DNA of 32,208 bases from Boseongicola sp. H5 (GCA_020622165.1 JACNMN010000020.1:1-32208), one strand, 5' to 3'. Numbered from the stretch's first letter, positions 22,903 through 31,094 are shown. Numbers and translations are program-made. The notes: a model not told the origin generated them from the sequence alone.

Positions 22903-23093
22903 TGCCGTTCGGGAACTTCTCGACAGTCCAGGCGCTTCTGGAGCCAATCCAGCACTTCATCCTCAACCCAGCCCACCCGGTTCGGGCCCAGCTGTACCCG
23001 CAATGGGAATAAGCCTGCCTTCTCCAAGCGTGCGATATGTTGTGGCGAGTACAAAACCAACTCCTTCAGCTGGCGTTTTGAAAGCATCCGCAT
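22896..23093 (-). CDS. AlpA-type helix-turn-helix regulator
   Basis: This 65-residue protein starts at ATG 23093, placed by GGAGAG about 8 bases upstream; an in-frame start at 23120 is less well supported. The sequence RMLSKRQLKELVLYSPQHIA followed by RLEKAGLFPLRVQLGPNRVG and WVEDEVLDWLQKR is the AlpA/MerR-like winged-helix pattern. AlpA proteins are small activators or excision factors next to integrases of phages and islands. It lies just downstream of the DUF4102 integrase on the same strand, which fits a directionality or regulatory role. Confidence 0.85.
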   Translation of the reverse strand: MRMLSKRQLKELVLYSPQHIARLEKAGLFPLRVQLGPNRVGWVEDEVLDWLQKRLDCREVPERHS

Positions 23094-23164
23094 CACGATC
23101 TCTCCATGATTGAAGAGCATCGCGATGCCCTAGGGTTGACAAAAACCTAGGCTCAGTGAGGTTA

Positions 23165-24277
23165 TCAGCGTTCAATGAGTTTGGCGAGATGGTCGTCATG
23201 GTGAGAAACGGCCTGCCGCATTTCATCGAGATAGGAGTAGCGGTTGTATACCGCCGCAACACCACTGACAGTGCCAGAAATGTGATTGAGCAGCTTCTCT
23301 GTCACGTGAATGGGTGTGCCCAAGCGAGCTTGGTTGGAGCTGAACGTTCTGCGTAAATCGTGCAGGGTGTACGGCGCAACTTCCAAGGTGTCATCAAATC
23401 GTTTCTTGGACTTCCCCCAGCCGTTAAACGCTCTGTCGTCAGATCCTCTTGCCGGGAAAAATAGATCGCCAGTGTCTGGTATCCCTCTCAGAACCTCCTG
23501 GGCCATGGGAGACAACGGCATTCGGTGCTCCCGCTTGTTTTTGGTAAACGCTGCCGGAAACACGACCAAGTCGTCCTCAACCCAGCTCCGACGCAGTGCC
23601 GCAATCTCTCCCCGGCGTTGGCCAGTTAGGATCAATAGCTGAATGATGCTGCCATAGGGATAACCGATTTCATCCGCTCGATGCCACACCGCAGCCAAAT
23701 CAACATCGGGCAAGATGTATGATCGTGCGGGTGCGGTGAACGACATGGGCGGTACTGGAGATGTATGGATCAGACCGCGTTTGAAACACCAATTCATCAT
23801 GACCCGAATGGCTACAAAGGCGTGCTGTTGCTCTGATGGTGTTTGGGCCAGACCTTCGATGACTGACATTACATCGCGCCTCGATAGGTCGCGGATGTCC
23901 TTTGTGAAAGCGAAGTGGCGGTTCAGCAGGCGGCGGTAGTCTGTGTATGTGCGTTTCTTGTTTCGGACTTTGCTGTCGGCCAAGAAGCGCCGCCGAGCTT
24001 CTGCGAAGTCGACCCGTTCTAGCTGACCGGCATGATCACCGTGATCAAGAACCTCCGCTTGGACTCGCTTTGCCTCCTTGCGCGCATCGGCTAGGGAGAG
24101 TGAGGGGTAACGCCCGAGGGTACGCAACTTTCGTGACGGACCGTACATAACGACGAAGGATTTTGTACCACCTTGGGAGACACGAACTCCGAAGCCACGA
24201 AGCGTCTCATCAAAATGGATCTTCTGCCCGGTCGCCGGGGCTTTCAACCGCTTTACGTGCAGGTCGGTGAGTTTCAT
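23165..24277 (-). CDS. tyrosine integrase of the DUF4102 (P4-like) type
   Basis: This 370-residue integrase has the N-terminal DUF4102 arm-binding domain (GQKIHFDETLRGFGVRVSQG, TLGRYPSLSLADARKEAKRV). A core-binding domain follows, then the catalytic domain: Arg near 219 (LTGQRRGEIAALR), Lys in TKNKREHRMPLS, LHDLRRTFSS near 305, LLNHISG, and the Tyr near 343 (AAVYNRY). Such enzymes insert islands into the 3' ends of tRNA genes. Its start lies about 140 bases from the tRNA fragment at 24416-24464, the expected place of its attachment site. The AT-rich stretch 24278-24415 probably holds its promoter and arm-type sites. Confidence 0.92.
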   Translation of the reverse strand: MKLTDLHVKRLKAPATGQKIHFDETLRGFGVRVSQGGTKSFVVMYGPSRKLRTLGRYPSLSLADARKEAKRVQAEVLDHGDHAGQLERVDFAEARRRFLADSKVRNKKRTYTDYRRLLNRHFAFTKDIRDLSRRDVMSVIEGLAQTPSEQQHAFVAIRVMMNWCFKRGLIHTSPVPPMSFTAPARSYILPDVDLAAVWHRADEIGYPYGSIIQLLILTGQRRGEIAALRRSWVEDDLVVFPAAFTKNKREHRMPLSPMAQEVLRGIPDTGDLFFPARGSDDRAFNGWGKSKKRFDDTLEVAPYTLHDLRRTFSSNQARLGTPIHVTEKLLNHISGTVSGVAAVYNRYSYLDEMRQAVSHHDDHLAKLIER

Positions 24278-24415
24278 CTTAGTCTCTTTTTAGTCGCATA
24301 AATCACGAGCGCAAGGACGTTTTCATATGTTCAAGTACGGTGAATAAAATGTACTACATTCAATAATATATGGAATCTTTGCTCATGAATGTTCACCCAT
24401 GAAAAGATGAGAACT
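24278..24415. other. AT-rich leader of the integrase, probable att arm region
   Basis: The stretch is clearly richer in A and T than its surroundings. It contains GTAC-centred and GGTGAA/TTCACC repeats between the integrase start and the tRNA fragment, as in att arm regions of tyrosine integrases. No gene is seen. Confidence 0.4.
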
Positions 24416-24464
24416 CGGAATCATAATCCGCGTGTCGGGGGTTCAAGTCCCTCCTCCGCTACCA
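24416..24464 (+). other. 3' half of a CAT-anticodon tRNA, att core
   Basis: The sequence contains the anticodon arm CGGA-ATCATAA-TCCG (anticodon CAT: Met or Ile2), the T arm GGGGG-TTCAAGT-CCCTC, the acceptor strand CTCCGCT, then A and CCA. The 5' half (acceptor 5' strand and D arm) is absent upstream, so it is not a working tRNA but the crossover core left by integration. The 3' end of the serine recombinase gene overlaps it in antisense. Confidence 0.85.
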
Positions 24465-26082
24465 CCGAACCCCACACACCTTTCACGCCTTGCGGAAAGG
24501 CCTTTGGGCCGAGCAGGTGGTTGAGGCGCCCCGCGATATCGACCTCGACGCCGCCCGTGCGGCTTGGATCGCGTGAGACGGTGACAGTATCGACGAGATC
24601 GCGCATGGCTTGGGCGGCCTCGGTGTCGCCCGACCGGATGCCCGTGGCGAGCGTGGTTTGCAGGTCGGCGAGTTGTTCCTCGTAGCGCTTCAGCGTTGAG
24701 TGATGCAGTGAGATGACCTCCGGCGGCTCCGGCGCAGCCTCCAATTCTTCGCCGAGGCTGGTTTGCTCATCTTGAAGTTCCAGCATTCTGGGCTCGAGCT
24801 GCTGGATCACGGCTGATCCGTCGCAGATCGCGTTTACCAAACGTGCCAACTCACGCTCAATTGCCGCGAGCCGCTTCTCGATCCTGGCTCTCCCTTTGAC
24901 CGCGTTGGCAGCGAGACGCTTTCGCTCCTCATGGTAGGTGCGGACGTATTCCGCGATAACATCGGGATGCCGCAGCTCGGCGCGCAGTCCGGACAGAACC
25001 GCCTCTTCGATCCGGTCGAGATAGAAGGTCTGCGGATTCGGGCACGATCCGCTTTCACGGTGCGCCGAACATCGAACACGGATGCGACCGCTGCGATCCT
25101 TCCCGTTGGTCGACATGCCCGCGCCGCATGAGGCGCACCGCAGCAGGCCCGAGAGGAGATGACGAGGCCGCCTCCTGTCCCGAGGCGAAGCGATCGAGCG
25201 TTCCGCCTTTCTCTTCCCGGCCGCTTCGAAGACACCGTGCGCGAGAATCGCCAGCTCCGGAACTTCGGCGATGACCCACTCCTCCGGCGGGTTCGGCCGC
25301 GAGACGCGCCGGCCGGTGTCAGGATCTTTGACCATGCGCACCCGATTCCAGACCTGGCGCCCCGCATAGAGAGGGTTCTGCAAGATGCCGTTTCCCCGGG
25401 TCGCGTTGCCATTGATCGTCGATGCGTTCCAACGCGAACCGCGCGGCGGCGCGATACCTTCGGCGTTCAAGCGGTGGGCAATGTCTCGGGGCGATTTGCC
25501 ATCGAGATACGTTTCGAAGATGCGCCGGATGACATCTGCTTCGGCCTCGACGATCCGTCGCGCGCCGACTTCGCCTGGCACGGCCTCGTACCCATAGGCC
25601 AATCCGCCTGAGCTGCGCCCCTCTTTGGCGCGCCCCGACATGCCACGCCTGATCTTGAGGACATTGTCTTCCCGGTAGAGCTGACCGACCAAACCGCGCA
25701 ATCCGACAAGCACCGTGCTCGCCACGCCCTCGTGCACCGCTCGGATTTCGATCCCGAGAAAGGAAAGACGTTTGTGGAGCCCCGCAAGATCTTCCATGTC
25801 GCGTGACAACCGATCGAGCGCCTCGACGATTATGATGTCAAAGCTGCCTCTTCGCGCGGCGTCGAGAAGATCGAGGAGACCATCGCGACCAAGAACCGAC
25901 GCGCCGGACTGGGCTGCATCCTGGTAACTGGCGGCGACGTGCAGGCCCTCGCGCTTGGCATAGGTTTGGCAAAGCGCGATCTGATCCTCGATGGATCGCT
26001 CGCTCTGAAGGTCCGTCGAATAGCGAGCATAGATCGCTGCCCTCGTTCCATTGGTCGGTTCAGTCTCGGGAATCGCGTTCAT
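24421..26082 (-). CDS. large serine recombinase with tRNA-encoded C-terminus
   Basis: The 553-residue protein has the catalytic domain (AAIYARYSTDLQSERSIEDQ, FDIIIVEALDRLSRDMEDLA) and the recombinase domain (SSGGLAYGYEAV, SPRDIAHRLNAEGIAPPRGS). A zinc ribbon near residue 315 (CASCGAGMSTNG ... CSAHRESGSC) is followed by a coiled coil (KGRARIEKRLAAIERELARL). The last residues, VVAEEGLEPPTRGL, are read antisense through the tRNA fragment, and the stop codon lies in the anticodon arm. This shows the element integrates at the tRNA and completes its own gene there. ATG 26082 has GAGAGAAG upstream and overlaps the preceding small ORF by 23 bases. The gene is intact. Confidence 0.93.
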   Translation of the reverse strand: MNAIPETEPTNGTRAAIYARYSTDLQSERSIEDQIALCQTYAKREGLHVAASYQDAAQSGASVLGRDGLLDLLDAARRGSFDIIIVEALDRLSRDMEDLAGLHKRLSFLGIEIRAVHEGVASTVLVGLRGLVGQLYREDNVLKIRRGMSGRAKEGRSSGGLAYGYEAVPGEVGARRIVEAEADVIRRIFETYLDGKSPRDIAHRLNAEGIAPPRGSRWNASTINGNATRGNGILQNPLYAGRQVWNRVRMVKDPDTGRRVSRPNPPEEWVIAEVPELAILAHGVFEAAGKRKAERSIASPRDRRRPRHLLSGLLRCASCGAGMSTNGKDRSGRIRVRCSAHRESGSCPNPQTFYLDRIEEAVLSGLRAELRHPDVIAEYVRTYHEERKRLAANAVKGRARIEKRLAAIERELARLVNAICDGSAVIQQLEPRMLELQDEQTSLGEELEAAPEPPEVISLHHSTLKRYEEQLADLQTTLATGIRSGDTEAAQAMRDLVDTVTVSRDPSRTGGVEVDIAGRLNHLLGPKAFPQGVKGVWGSVVAEEGLEPPTRGL

Positions 26083-26260
26083 GATCTTCTCTCGCAGCCT
26101 GCCGGGCCAATGCTCGGGCTAATTTGAGGATCGCCGGGTCGGCACTTTCATGCAAGGACGCTGACGGAAATCGGCGGCGTTCCGCACTTGGCTTTCGGCG
26201 CTTCGTCTCCTTTGAGGACGAGTAATGGAAGTCCGAGGAATGCGGAGGCTTCGTTGGCAT
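26060..26260 (-). CDS. small basic protein coupled to the serine recombinase
   Basis: The 66-residue ORF is basic at its N-terminus (SSSKETKRRKPSAERRRFPS). It ends in a helical stretch (ILKLARALARQAAREDHERD) and overlaps the recombinase start by 23 bases in another frame. The overlap and the helical tail suggest a genuine, co-translated gene. I do not know its function; it parallels the small ORF before the truncated serine recombinase at 122-572, so an accessory role in recombination is plausible. Confidence 0.6.
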   Translation of the reverse strand: MPTKPPHSSDFHYSSSKETKRRKPSAERRRFPSASLHESADPAILKLARALARQAAREDHERDSRD

Positions 26261-26723
26261 GGCATCAGCATGCCGCTCGTTCCTGGGCTATCGAAGGGTA
26301 TTCTGGCCGTCGTCGCGGCTGGGCGCTGGAAGACAGGTGAATTTCGGTTCTACCAATCGTGGCGTGCTCCGCGGTTTACGCGGCGAAGCAGGACCGCAAG
26401 ATAAAAGGCCTGGCACGGGTGCCCGCCATGCCGTTGTTGTTGTCTGCTTATTTGCGTGCCTTGCTTGACCTGGCAGTGCCGAGGATTCCCGTAAGCATCT
26501 GTTACTGAGCACGTTTTTCAGTGCCAATAGCATTTCGACTTTGGCCCTTGCCGCTGGATTCTCTTCATGCTTCCAGTGGGTTAGATGGCACTCTGCGGCA
26601 CTTTGATACGGAGTGCCGCTTGAATATCCGTTTCACAACAATTGCTTGCGCGCTGATTGTCGCAACGCTTCTATCTCGCGCTCCGTAGATGCCTGGTCCC
26701 AGCAGCCTGCTTTGCCCCACGGA
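26261..26723. other. intergenic region without recognisable gene
   Basis: No convincing ORF, hairpin or repeat is seen in these 460 bases. An 81-codon minus frame (26288-26533) has no protein-like features. The promoter of the small ORF/recombinase pair must lie near 26261. Confidence 0.4.
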
Positions 26724-27560
26724 TCAATGAAAACTTGCCTGGAAACTGGTCGCTGTCAGGGACACATGCGCTTCAAGCGGCGGGCGCAACTCAAACGCTT
26801 TGGGCAATCGGGCAAAGTTCCAGAGGCGGAACAGGCACCATTCCTCGCGCCGTTCATCTGCCACGGCAAGCTCATTGCGCGAGATGTGAAATGGTGTGCG
26901 TTCCCACCCGCTCTTGGTCTTCACCTCGATCAGCCGCTGCAGTCCGTCTGCATCGAAACTGGCAATATCGTAGCCAGCCCCATCCCCGTCTTCGCATGAG
27001 ATCCAGTGGATCTGATGCGCCAAGTCGTCCCGTCCCGCTGCAGTCAGTGCGTCTCGCTCGTGCTTCAAGACGCGCTCTTCCCCGGCCTTGCCAAGGGCGC
27101 GATTGCGTTCATCACGCGCGGCCACGTCGAATTAATTGGCGATGTGGAGCATCTGCTCAAGCTCGTCCGGCGGCAGCTGATTGGTCTGGGTCGGTGCAGG
27201 CCCGACCCAGAGTTGTGCCGCCTCTGCCATCCCATCAATTGGCCGGGAAGAAAGGGTGCGGTGCGTCCACTCGGGGTTCATCGCCAACCAGCCTGCGACA
27301 GCGTCGAACAGGCTGGTTTGGAAGTTGAACGCCGGTTTGTACCCGGTGATCCAGACTTCGCCGAGCCCTTTGAGGACGGCACTGATGTTTTGGTGCTTGA
27401 ACTCGACCGACCCCTCAGAACGGTTGTTGAGGCGTGGCAAGAGCTGCCGCCGATGTGCAGCCTTGTTGTAAGGACGGCCTGCCACATCGTCAGCCAACAT
27501 CGCGAAGTAATTCGCGACAATCAGATCGTTTTCGGCATCTGCCCACGCTTGGCTCGACAT
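26724..27560 (-). pseudogene. DUF3883 protein split by an in-frame TAA
   Basis: Two halves of one protein are in the same frame. The first (ATG 27560) has EFKHQNISAVLKGLGEVWIT and GYKPAFNFQTSLFDAVAGWL. The second has NRALGKAGEERVLKHERDAL, GDGAGYDIASFDADGLQRLI, EVKTKSGWERTPFHISRNEL and EEWCLFRLWNF. The latter is the DUF3883 domain, whose D...E-x-K resembles PD-(D/E)XK nucleases and which is found in restriction and helicase-linked proteins. The break is one codon: IAN-stop-FDVAARDERN, with TAA at 27132-27134, where a Lys codon would need one base change. There is no frameshift. Downstream translation could restart at GTG 27125. It is probably a recent nonsense mutation. Confidence 0.75.
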
Positions 27561-27840
27561 CGCGCGAGGCTAGGGGAAGGTCTGACCGAGGTCACGAAGT
27601 CGCGCAGCCTTGGCTCGGTAACTGTATAAATGTGAGCGTTTAACTGCAGGGTCTCGGATGTGGTTTCGCCTCACAGCAGACTTGCAGCAATGCGCACGCG
27701 AACGAGAATCTGACAACAATAAGCAGCGACCAAATACGTCCGATAAGGCAAACTTATTGGACATAGCGAAGACCTGCAGAGTGAGGCGGTTTGCACATCA
27801 TATTGTGGACGAAAGCGCCGCGACAGGATAGTCTTGTGGC
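27561..27840. promoter_or_regulatory. divergent intergenic region with palindrome
   Basis: The region lies between the divergent DUF3883 and DUF1403 genes and must hold both promoters. It contains a 10-bp inverted repeat with one G-T pair (GTCCGATAAG at 27738-27747, CTTATTGGAC at 27753-27762) around a 5-base centre, a plausible regulator site about 80 bases upstream of DUF1403. Nothing else is recognisable. Confidence 0.4.
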
Positions 27841-28731
27841 ATGACTTATGCCCGACAAAGCTTCGCCGACGACAGCGAGACCCTACCTCGGATGCCCGCC
27901 TGGGTCACCTCGGTCCGGCCGGAAACCCCTGAGGATGTGGCGTTTTTGTCCGGGGCGGCGTTGAGCCACCTGCATCTGGTGTTGAGCCGGGATGACGTCC
28001 CCCAGACCTTGCTGCGGGCGCGGCTGGCGCTGCACGCCGCAGAGGTCTGCGTGACGCATCAGGGACGACCGGAACAGGCTGCAGAGTTGCGGGATGCCGT
28101 CGGGTTTTTGCACCCCGGCGACAATCCGGGCCCTGCCGGCGAGGTCTATTTCTCTTGGCGACGTGCGGTGGAGCGGCCGATCTCCGTGAAGGCGCTGCAC
28201 TGCGCACTGCCCCAGATCGACGCAGAGCAAATTGCCAACTGGTTGGATGCAGGGCAGGGGGCGCCGGTCGCGCGGGCCGCAGCCGTGTTTCAAGCCGTGA
28301 TGGAGGAGCGTCCGCGAAACCACATCGCGTCCCTGCTGCTCGCGGATGCTACTCTAGCACAAGCGCTTGGGTGGAGCCATGTCCTGCCGCTCGTCGCGCT
28401 TGGTCTTAAGCGGGCCGATCTGCGGAAATCGGGTGAAGAACTGCGCCTGACCTGCCATCGGGCGATCGCGGCGGCAGCGGTCGAGGTAACGCGGGAGGCC
28501 ACCGACCTTGCCCGACGTGCGGCCCGCCTGAAAAAGGTCGCGCCGAAACTCCGAGCAAAGGGATCCGACGAGGCTTTGGCGCTGTTCCTGAGCCGGGACG
28601 CTGTGGCTCCGACGGCGCTGACGTCCCTGCGCTCCGATCGCGCCGCACGCCGGTTCTGTGACCGGCTGGTCGCGCTCGGCGCTGTGCGCGAACTGACCGG
28701 GCGCGACACCTTCCGGCTCTACGGGATCTGA
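27841..28731 (+). CDS. DUF1403 family protein
   Basis: This 296-residue, mostly helical protein has DVAFLSGAALSHLHLVLSRD, LLRARLALHAAEVCVTHQGR, FSWRRAVERPISVKALHCAL, LLLADATLAQALGWSHVLPL and a basic C-terminal region ending in RDTFRLYGI, the DUF1403 pattern. Function is unknown. It is followed after 2 bases by a ScpB-like gene, a pairing I recall from alphaproteobacterial accessory DNA, which suggests a joint role in DNA segregation or compaction of the element. No membrane segment or signal peptide is seen. Confidence 0.8.
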   Translation: MTYARQSFADDSETLPRMPAWVTSVRPETPEDVAFLSGAALSHLHLVLSRDDVPQTLLRARLALHAAEVCVTHQGRPEQAAELRDAVGFLHPGDNPGPAGEVYFSWRRAVERPISVKALHCALPQIDAEQIANWLDAGQGAPVARAAAVFQAVMEERPRNHIASLLLADATLAQALGWSHVLPLVALGLKRADLRKSGEELRLTCHRAIAAAAVEVTREATDLARRAARLKKVAPKLRAKGSDEALALFLSRDAVAPTALTSLRSDRAARRFCDRLVALGAVRELTGRDTFRLYGI

Positions 28732-28733
28732 CG

Positions 28734-29327
28734 ATGGCGAAAGACCACACAGACCAGGCGCTGGACCGGGAGCTGGAGGACTTGCCTCAAGATCTCCGCT
28801 GGCGCGAATGGATGCGCCGGATCGAAGCCGTGCTCTTTGCCAGCGCGTCCCCGGTGCCGCGCGAGGAGCTCGCGCGTGTGGTGGGGCAGGGGGCCTCGGT
28901 CGATCTTTTGATCGACGATCTGATGGCCGATCTTGAAGGGCGGTCCTTTGAAGTCGCCAAAGTTGCCGGCGGTTGGATGTTGCGGACCCGACCGGCTTAT
29001 GCGACGGCGATCCGGATGGCCGCCGATGTGGCTGACCAGGATCTCGATTTGCGGGAATACGATGTCGCGGTGCTGGCCGCCATCGCCTATCACCAGCCGA
29101 TCACCCGGGAGGGGTTGAAGGAAATCTTCGGCAAGGAGATCAGCCGCGACCTGATTGGCCGCTTGCATGCGCGGGGACTGATCGGGACCGGGCCAAGGTC
29201 ACCGCGGCGCGGCGCCCCCTACACCTACGTGACGACAGAGCAGTTCCTGGTCGCCTTCGATCTGGAGTCGCTTCAGGACCTGCCGGATCAAGAGCAGCTC
29301 GAGGATGCGGGGCTGACGGAGACGTGA
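28734..29327 (+). CDS. scpB: ScpB-like segregation and condensation protein
   Basis: The 197-residue protein has the double winged-helix pattern of ScpB: RRIEAVLFASASPVPREELA at about residues 28-47, SFEVAKVAGGWMLRTRPAYA, YDVAVLAAIAYHQPITREGL, then IGRLHARGLIGTGPRSPRRG and PYTYVTTEQFLVAFDL. ScpB normally joins ScpA and SMC to compact and segregate chromosomes. Here there is no scpA or smc; the partner is DUF1403, so this is probably a mobile-element paralogue rather than the core gene. It is translated in one unit with DUF1403. Confidence 0.85.
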   Translation: MAKDHTDQALDRELEDLPQDLRWREWMRRIEAVLFASASPVPREELARVVGQGASVDLLIDDLMADLEGRSFEVAKVAGGWMLRTRPAYATAIRMAADVADQDLDLREYDVAVLAAIAYHQPITREGLKEIFGKEISRDLIGRLHARGLIGTGPRSPRRGAPYTYVTTEQFLVAFDLESLQDLPDQEQLEDAGLTET

Positions 29328-29335
29328 CACACAGT

Positions 29336-29390
29336 TCTATCGCTCAAATTTGGGGCTTTAATGAGTTATAGAAATGAAGTCTATCACTCA
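29336..29390. repeat. three copies of an 11-bp motif, TCTATCNCTCA-like
   Basis: TCTATCGCTCA (29336-29346), TGAGTTATAGA (29362-29372, inverted: TCTATAACTCA) and TCTATCACTCA (29380-29390) stand within 55 bases. The first two form an imperfect hairpin. The site lies between the 3' ends of the convergent scpB and abiEii genes, so it is not an obvious promoter operator. Confidence 0.55.
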
Positions 29391-29508
29391 CGGGCGCGTC
29401 GCGGCGAAGCGCACTAGCTGGGCAACAAAGGAGTCACGGCGCGTGGTCGGCCATGTCTGCCAGCTTCCGATTGACATGTCCGAATACACAAGCTGAGGTC
29501 TGGTTTCC

Positions 29509-30375
29509 TCAGGTCGCACCACCGACGCGCGCGCAGATCGGTTCAAGCGTCGCCCAAATATCACTTACGACGTCCGCAAGGCTCATGCCTTCGATCTCGG
29601 TCGCCTCGGAATAGGCGCGCCACTGAGCAGACTTTGTTGGCTCGGTAGCGAACTCCTGGGACAGGCCCGGCGGTCGCTCCCTCGGGACTTCCGTTTGACG
29701 CCGCTCAAAGGTCTTTTCGATGCTGGCCAGCAAGTCCTCCAGATCGAGATCGACGGCCTTCGGCAGCGCCCAAAGATCGTAATAATCCTTCATCCGACCA
29801 TTGATGACACCAAGAGCGACGACCGCCTGGAACTTCTCTGCGATGACGGTCTCCGGGGAGTAGGCGCGCACCGATGCCGAGGGAAAGTCGAGCAGAGAAC
29901 CGTAATCGAGCGTGTAGTCGGGGTTTCCAAGCGCGTCTCCGAAACCGACATCGATCGTGATCGGGATCCGTGTCTTCTCGAGATACGCGACCGTTTTGAG
30001 GCGCATGCCGCCGTAGACCTGATCTTCTCGGATCGGGGCCGCCGTGAGACTGGCACCATCGAAAACCAGTCCGTCGCCGGCGTCGATTTCGAGGATCTCC
30101 ACGATCGTCTTTGTCAGGATCGCCTCATCCTCTGCGCCGAACGACAGGAAGTCGACGTCTCGGGTGAACCGGCCTCTGTCCTTCGTCCAGAGAGTCACGA
30201 GCATGCCGCCCTTCAAGACGAAGCGATCGCGGTGCGCCGACACTGACAGGCGGTAGATGAGCCGTTCCAGTCCGAACGCGACCAAAACCACGTCGAAGGC
30301 CTGTCCCTCCGCGCGTGCGAGGTTCAGCAGTCTCTGACGCACAGACGCGGCGATGTTCCTGGGCTTGTCAGCCAT
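29509..30375 (-). CDS. abiEii: AbiEii/AbiGii nucleotidyltransferase toxin
   Basis: This 288-residue protein has the AbiEii features: FDVVLVAFGLERLIYRLSVS, the nucleotide-binding FVLKGGMLVTLWTKDR, the metal-binding aspartates in FTRDVDFLSFG, then IPITIDVGFGDAL and AEKFQAVVALGVINGRMKDY followed by YDLWAL. AbiEii is a nucleotidyltransferase toxin that stops growth of phage-infected cells; AbiEi counteracts it by repression and acts as a type IV antitoxin. The gene overlaps the abiEi stop by 8 bases. The active-site residues appear intact. Confidence 0.92.
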   Translation of the reverse strand: MADKPRNIAASVRQRLLNLARAEGQAFDVVLVAFGLERLIYRLSVSAHRDRFVLKGGMLVTLWTKDRGRFTRDVDFLSFGAEDEAILTKTIVEILEIDAGDGLVFDGASLTAAPIREDQVYGGMRLKTVAYLEKTRIPITIDVGFGDALGNPDYTLDYGSLLDFPSASVRAYSPETVIAEKFQAVVALGVINGRMKDYYDLWALPKAVDLDLEDLLASIEKTFERRQTEVPRERPPGLSQEFATEPTKSAQWRAYSEATEIEGMSLADVVSDIWATLEPICARVGGAT

Positions 30376-30985
30376 TCGACGTCACGGCCTCAAGGTAGGG
30401 ACGCATCTGGTTCCAGGCGCCGTAGGTGCGCGCAGCCTCGGCAATCGCTGACGGCGTGGTTTTGCGCTGCTCGATCGCGGCCTTGAGCGCCTCAATGGCG
30501 ACCGATCGATCGACCAGGCGCTGGTTCCGGAACGCGTCGGCCAGCGTCTTGGGTATCGAATACATCCTGATCGTCACCCCGCCCATCTGGTGCTCCTCGA
30601 CACCGCCGGAGAAATAGGGTTCGCGGAACCGGACGGTTCGGATCTTCGGATAGGTGATCTTTGGTTCCCAGTCCTTGGCGCCAATGGCGATCCAGACACG
30701 ACGCGGAAGTTGATCAGTCAGGCCGTAGAACGCCAGTGCCGATGTGAGGCAGATGACGGCCTTGGGCGCGCGCTTGGCGACTTCGATGAGAGTTTCATGC
30801 GTATCGGGGGTGCTGTCGGGCAGGCCATAGAGCCCTCGACCAAGCCGGAGGATGTCTCCGGACTGCACCGAGCGGGAGATTGTTGCCGCTGACACGCCCA
30901 CCCCCTCAAGATCCCTTGCGCGCGCCGGCGCATGGGACTCCAAATATTCAAGGAGGCGCTGCCTTTGTGTTGGATCGCGCGGCAC
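30368..30985 (-). CDS. abiEi: AbiEi antitoxin/repressor
   Basis: The 205-residue product has an N-terminal winged helix (RQRLLEYLESHAPARARDLE, GVSAATISRSVQSGDILRLG, RGLYGLP). The AbiEi C-terminal domain follows (AVICLTSALAFYGLTDQLPR, VRFREPYFSGGVEEHQMGGV, YSIPKTLADAFRNQRLVDRS). It neutralises AbiEii and represses its own operon through inverted repeats. A 10-bp inverted repeat lies 9 bases upstream of the start codon. The second copy of IS1182 lies about 110 bases upstream but does not interrupt the gene. Confidence 0.92.
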   Translation of the reverse strand: MPRDPTQRQRLLEYLESHAPARARDLEGVGVSAATISRSVQSGDILRLGRGLYGLPDSTPDTHETLIEVAKRAPKAVICLTSALAFYGLTDQLPRRVWIAIGAKDWEPKITYPKIRTVRFREPYFSGGVEEHQMGGVTIRMYSIPKTLADAFRNQRLVDRSVAIEALKAAIEQRKTTPSAIAEAARTYGAWNQMRPYLEAVTSNG

Positions 30986-30993
30986 TGATGGGT

Positions 30994-31026
30994 AACCTCG
31001 GACAATTTCGCATTCAGTCCGAGGTT
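30994..31026 (-). promoter_or_regulatory. inverted-repeat operator of the abiE operon
   Basis: AACCTCGGAC (30994-31003) and GTCCGAGGTT (31017-31026) are perfect 10-bp inverted repeats, 13 bases apart, directly upstream of abiEi. This is where an autorepressing AbiEi would bind. Confidence 0.75.
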
Positions 31027-31094
31027 TCCTAACATATCATGGTTGCGACTGCCAAGACTGCAGAGCTTCCGCCAAACAGCCATCTTTCTGCAGG

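Noticed and set aside
24416-24464. A functional tRNA gene
   Set aside because: Only the anticodon arm, T arm and acceptor 3' strand are present; the D arm and acceptor 5' strand are absent upstream.
26288-26533. Minus-strand ORF of 81 codons upstream of the small recombinase ORF
   Set aside because: Composition is unlike a folded protein and nothing supports its start.
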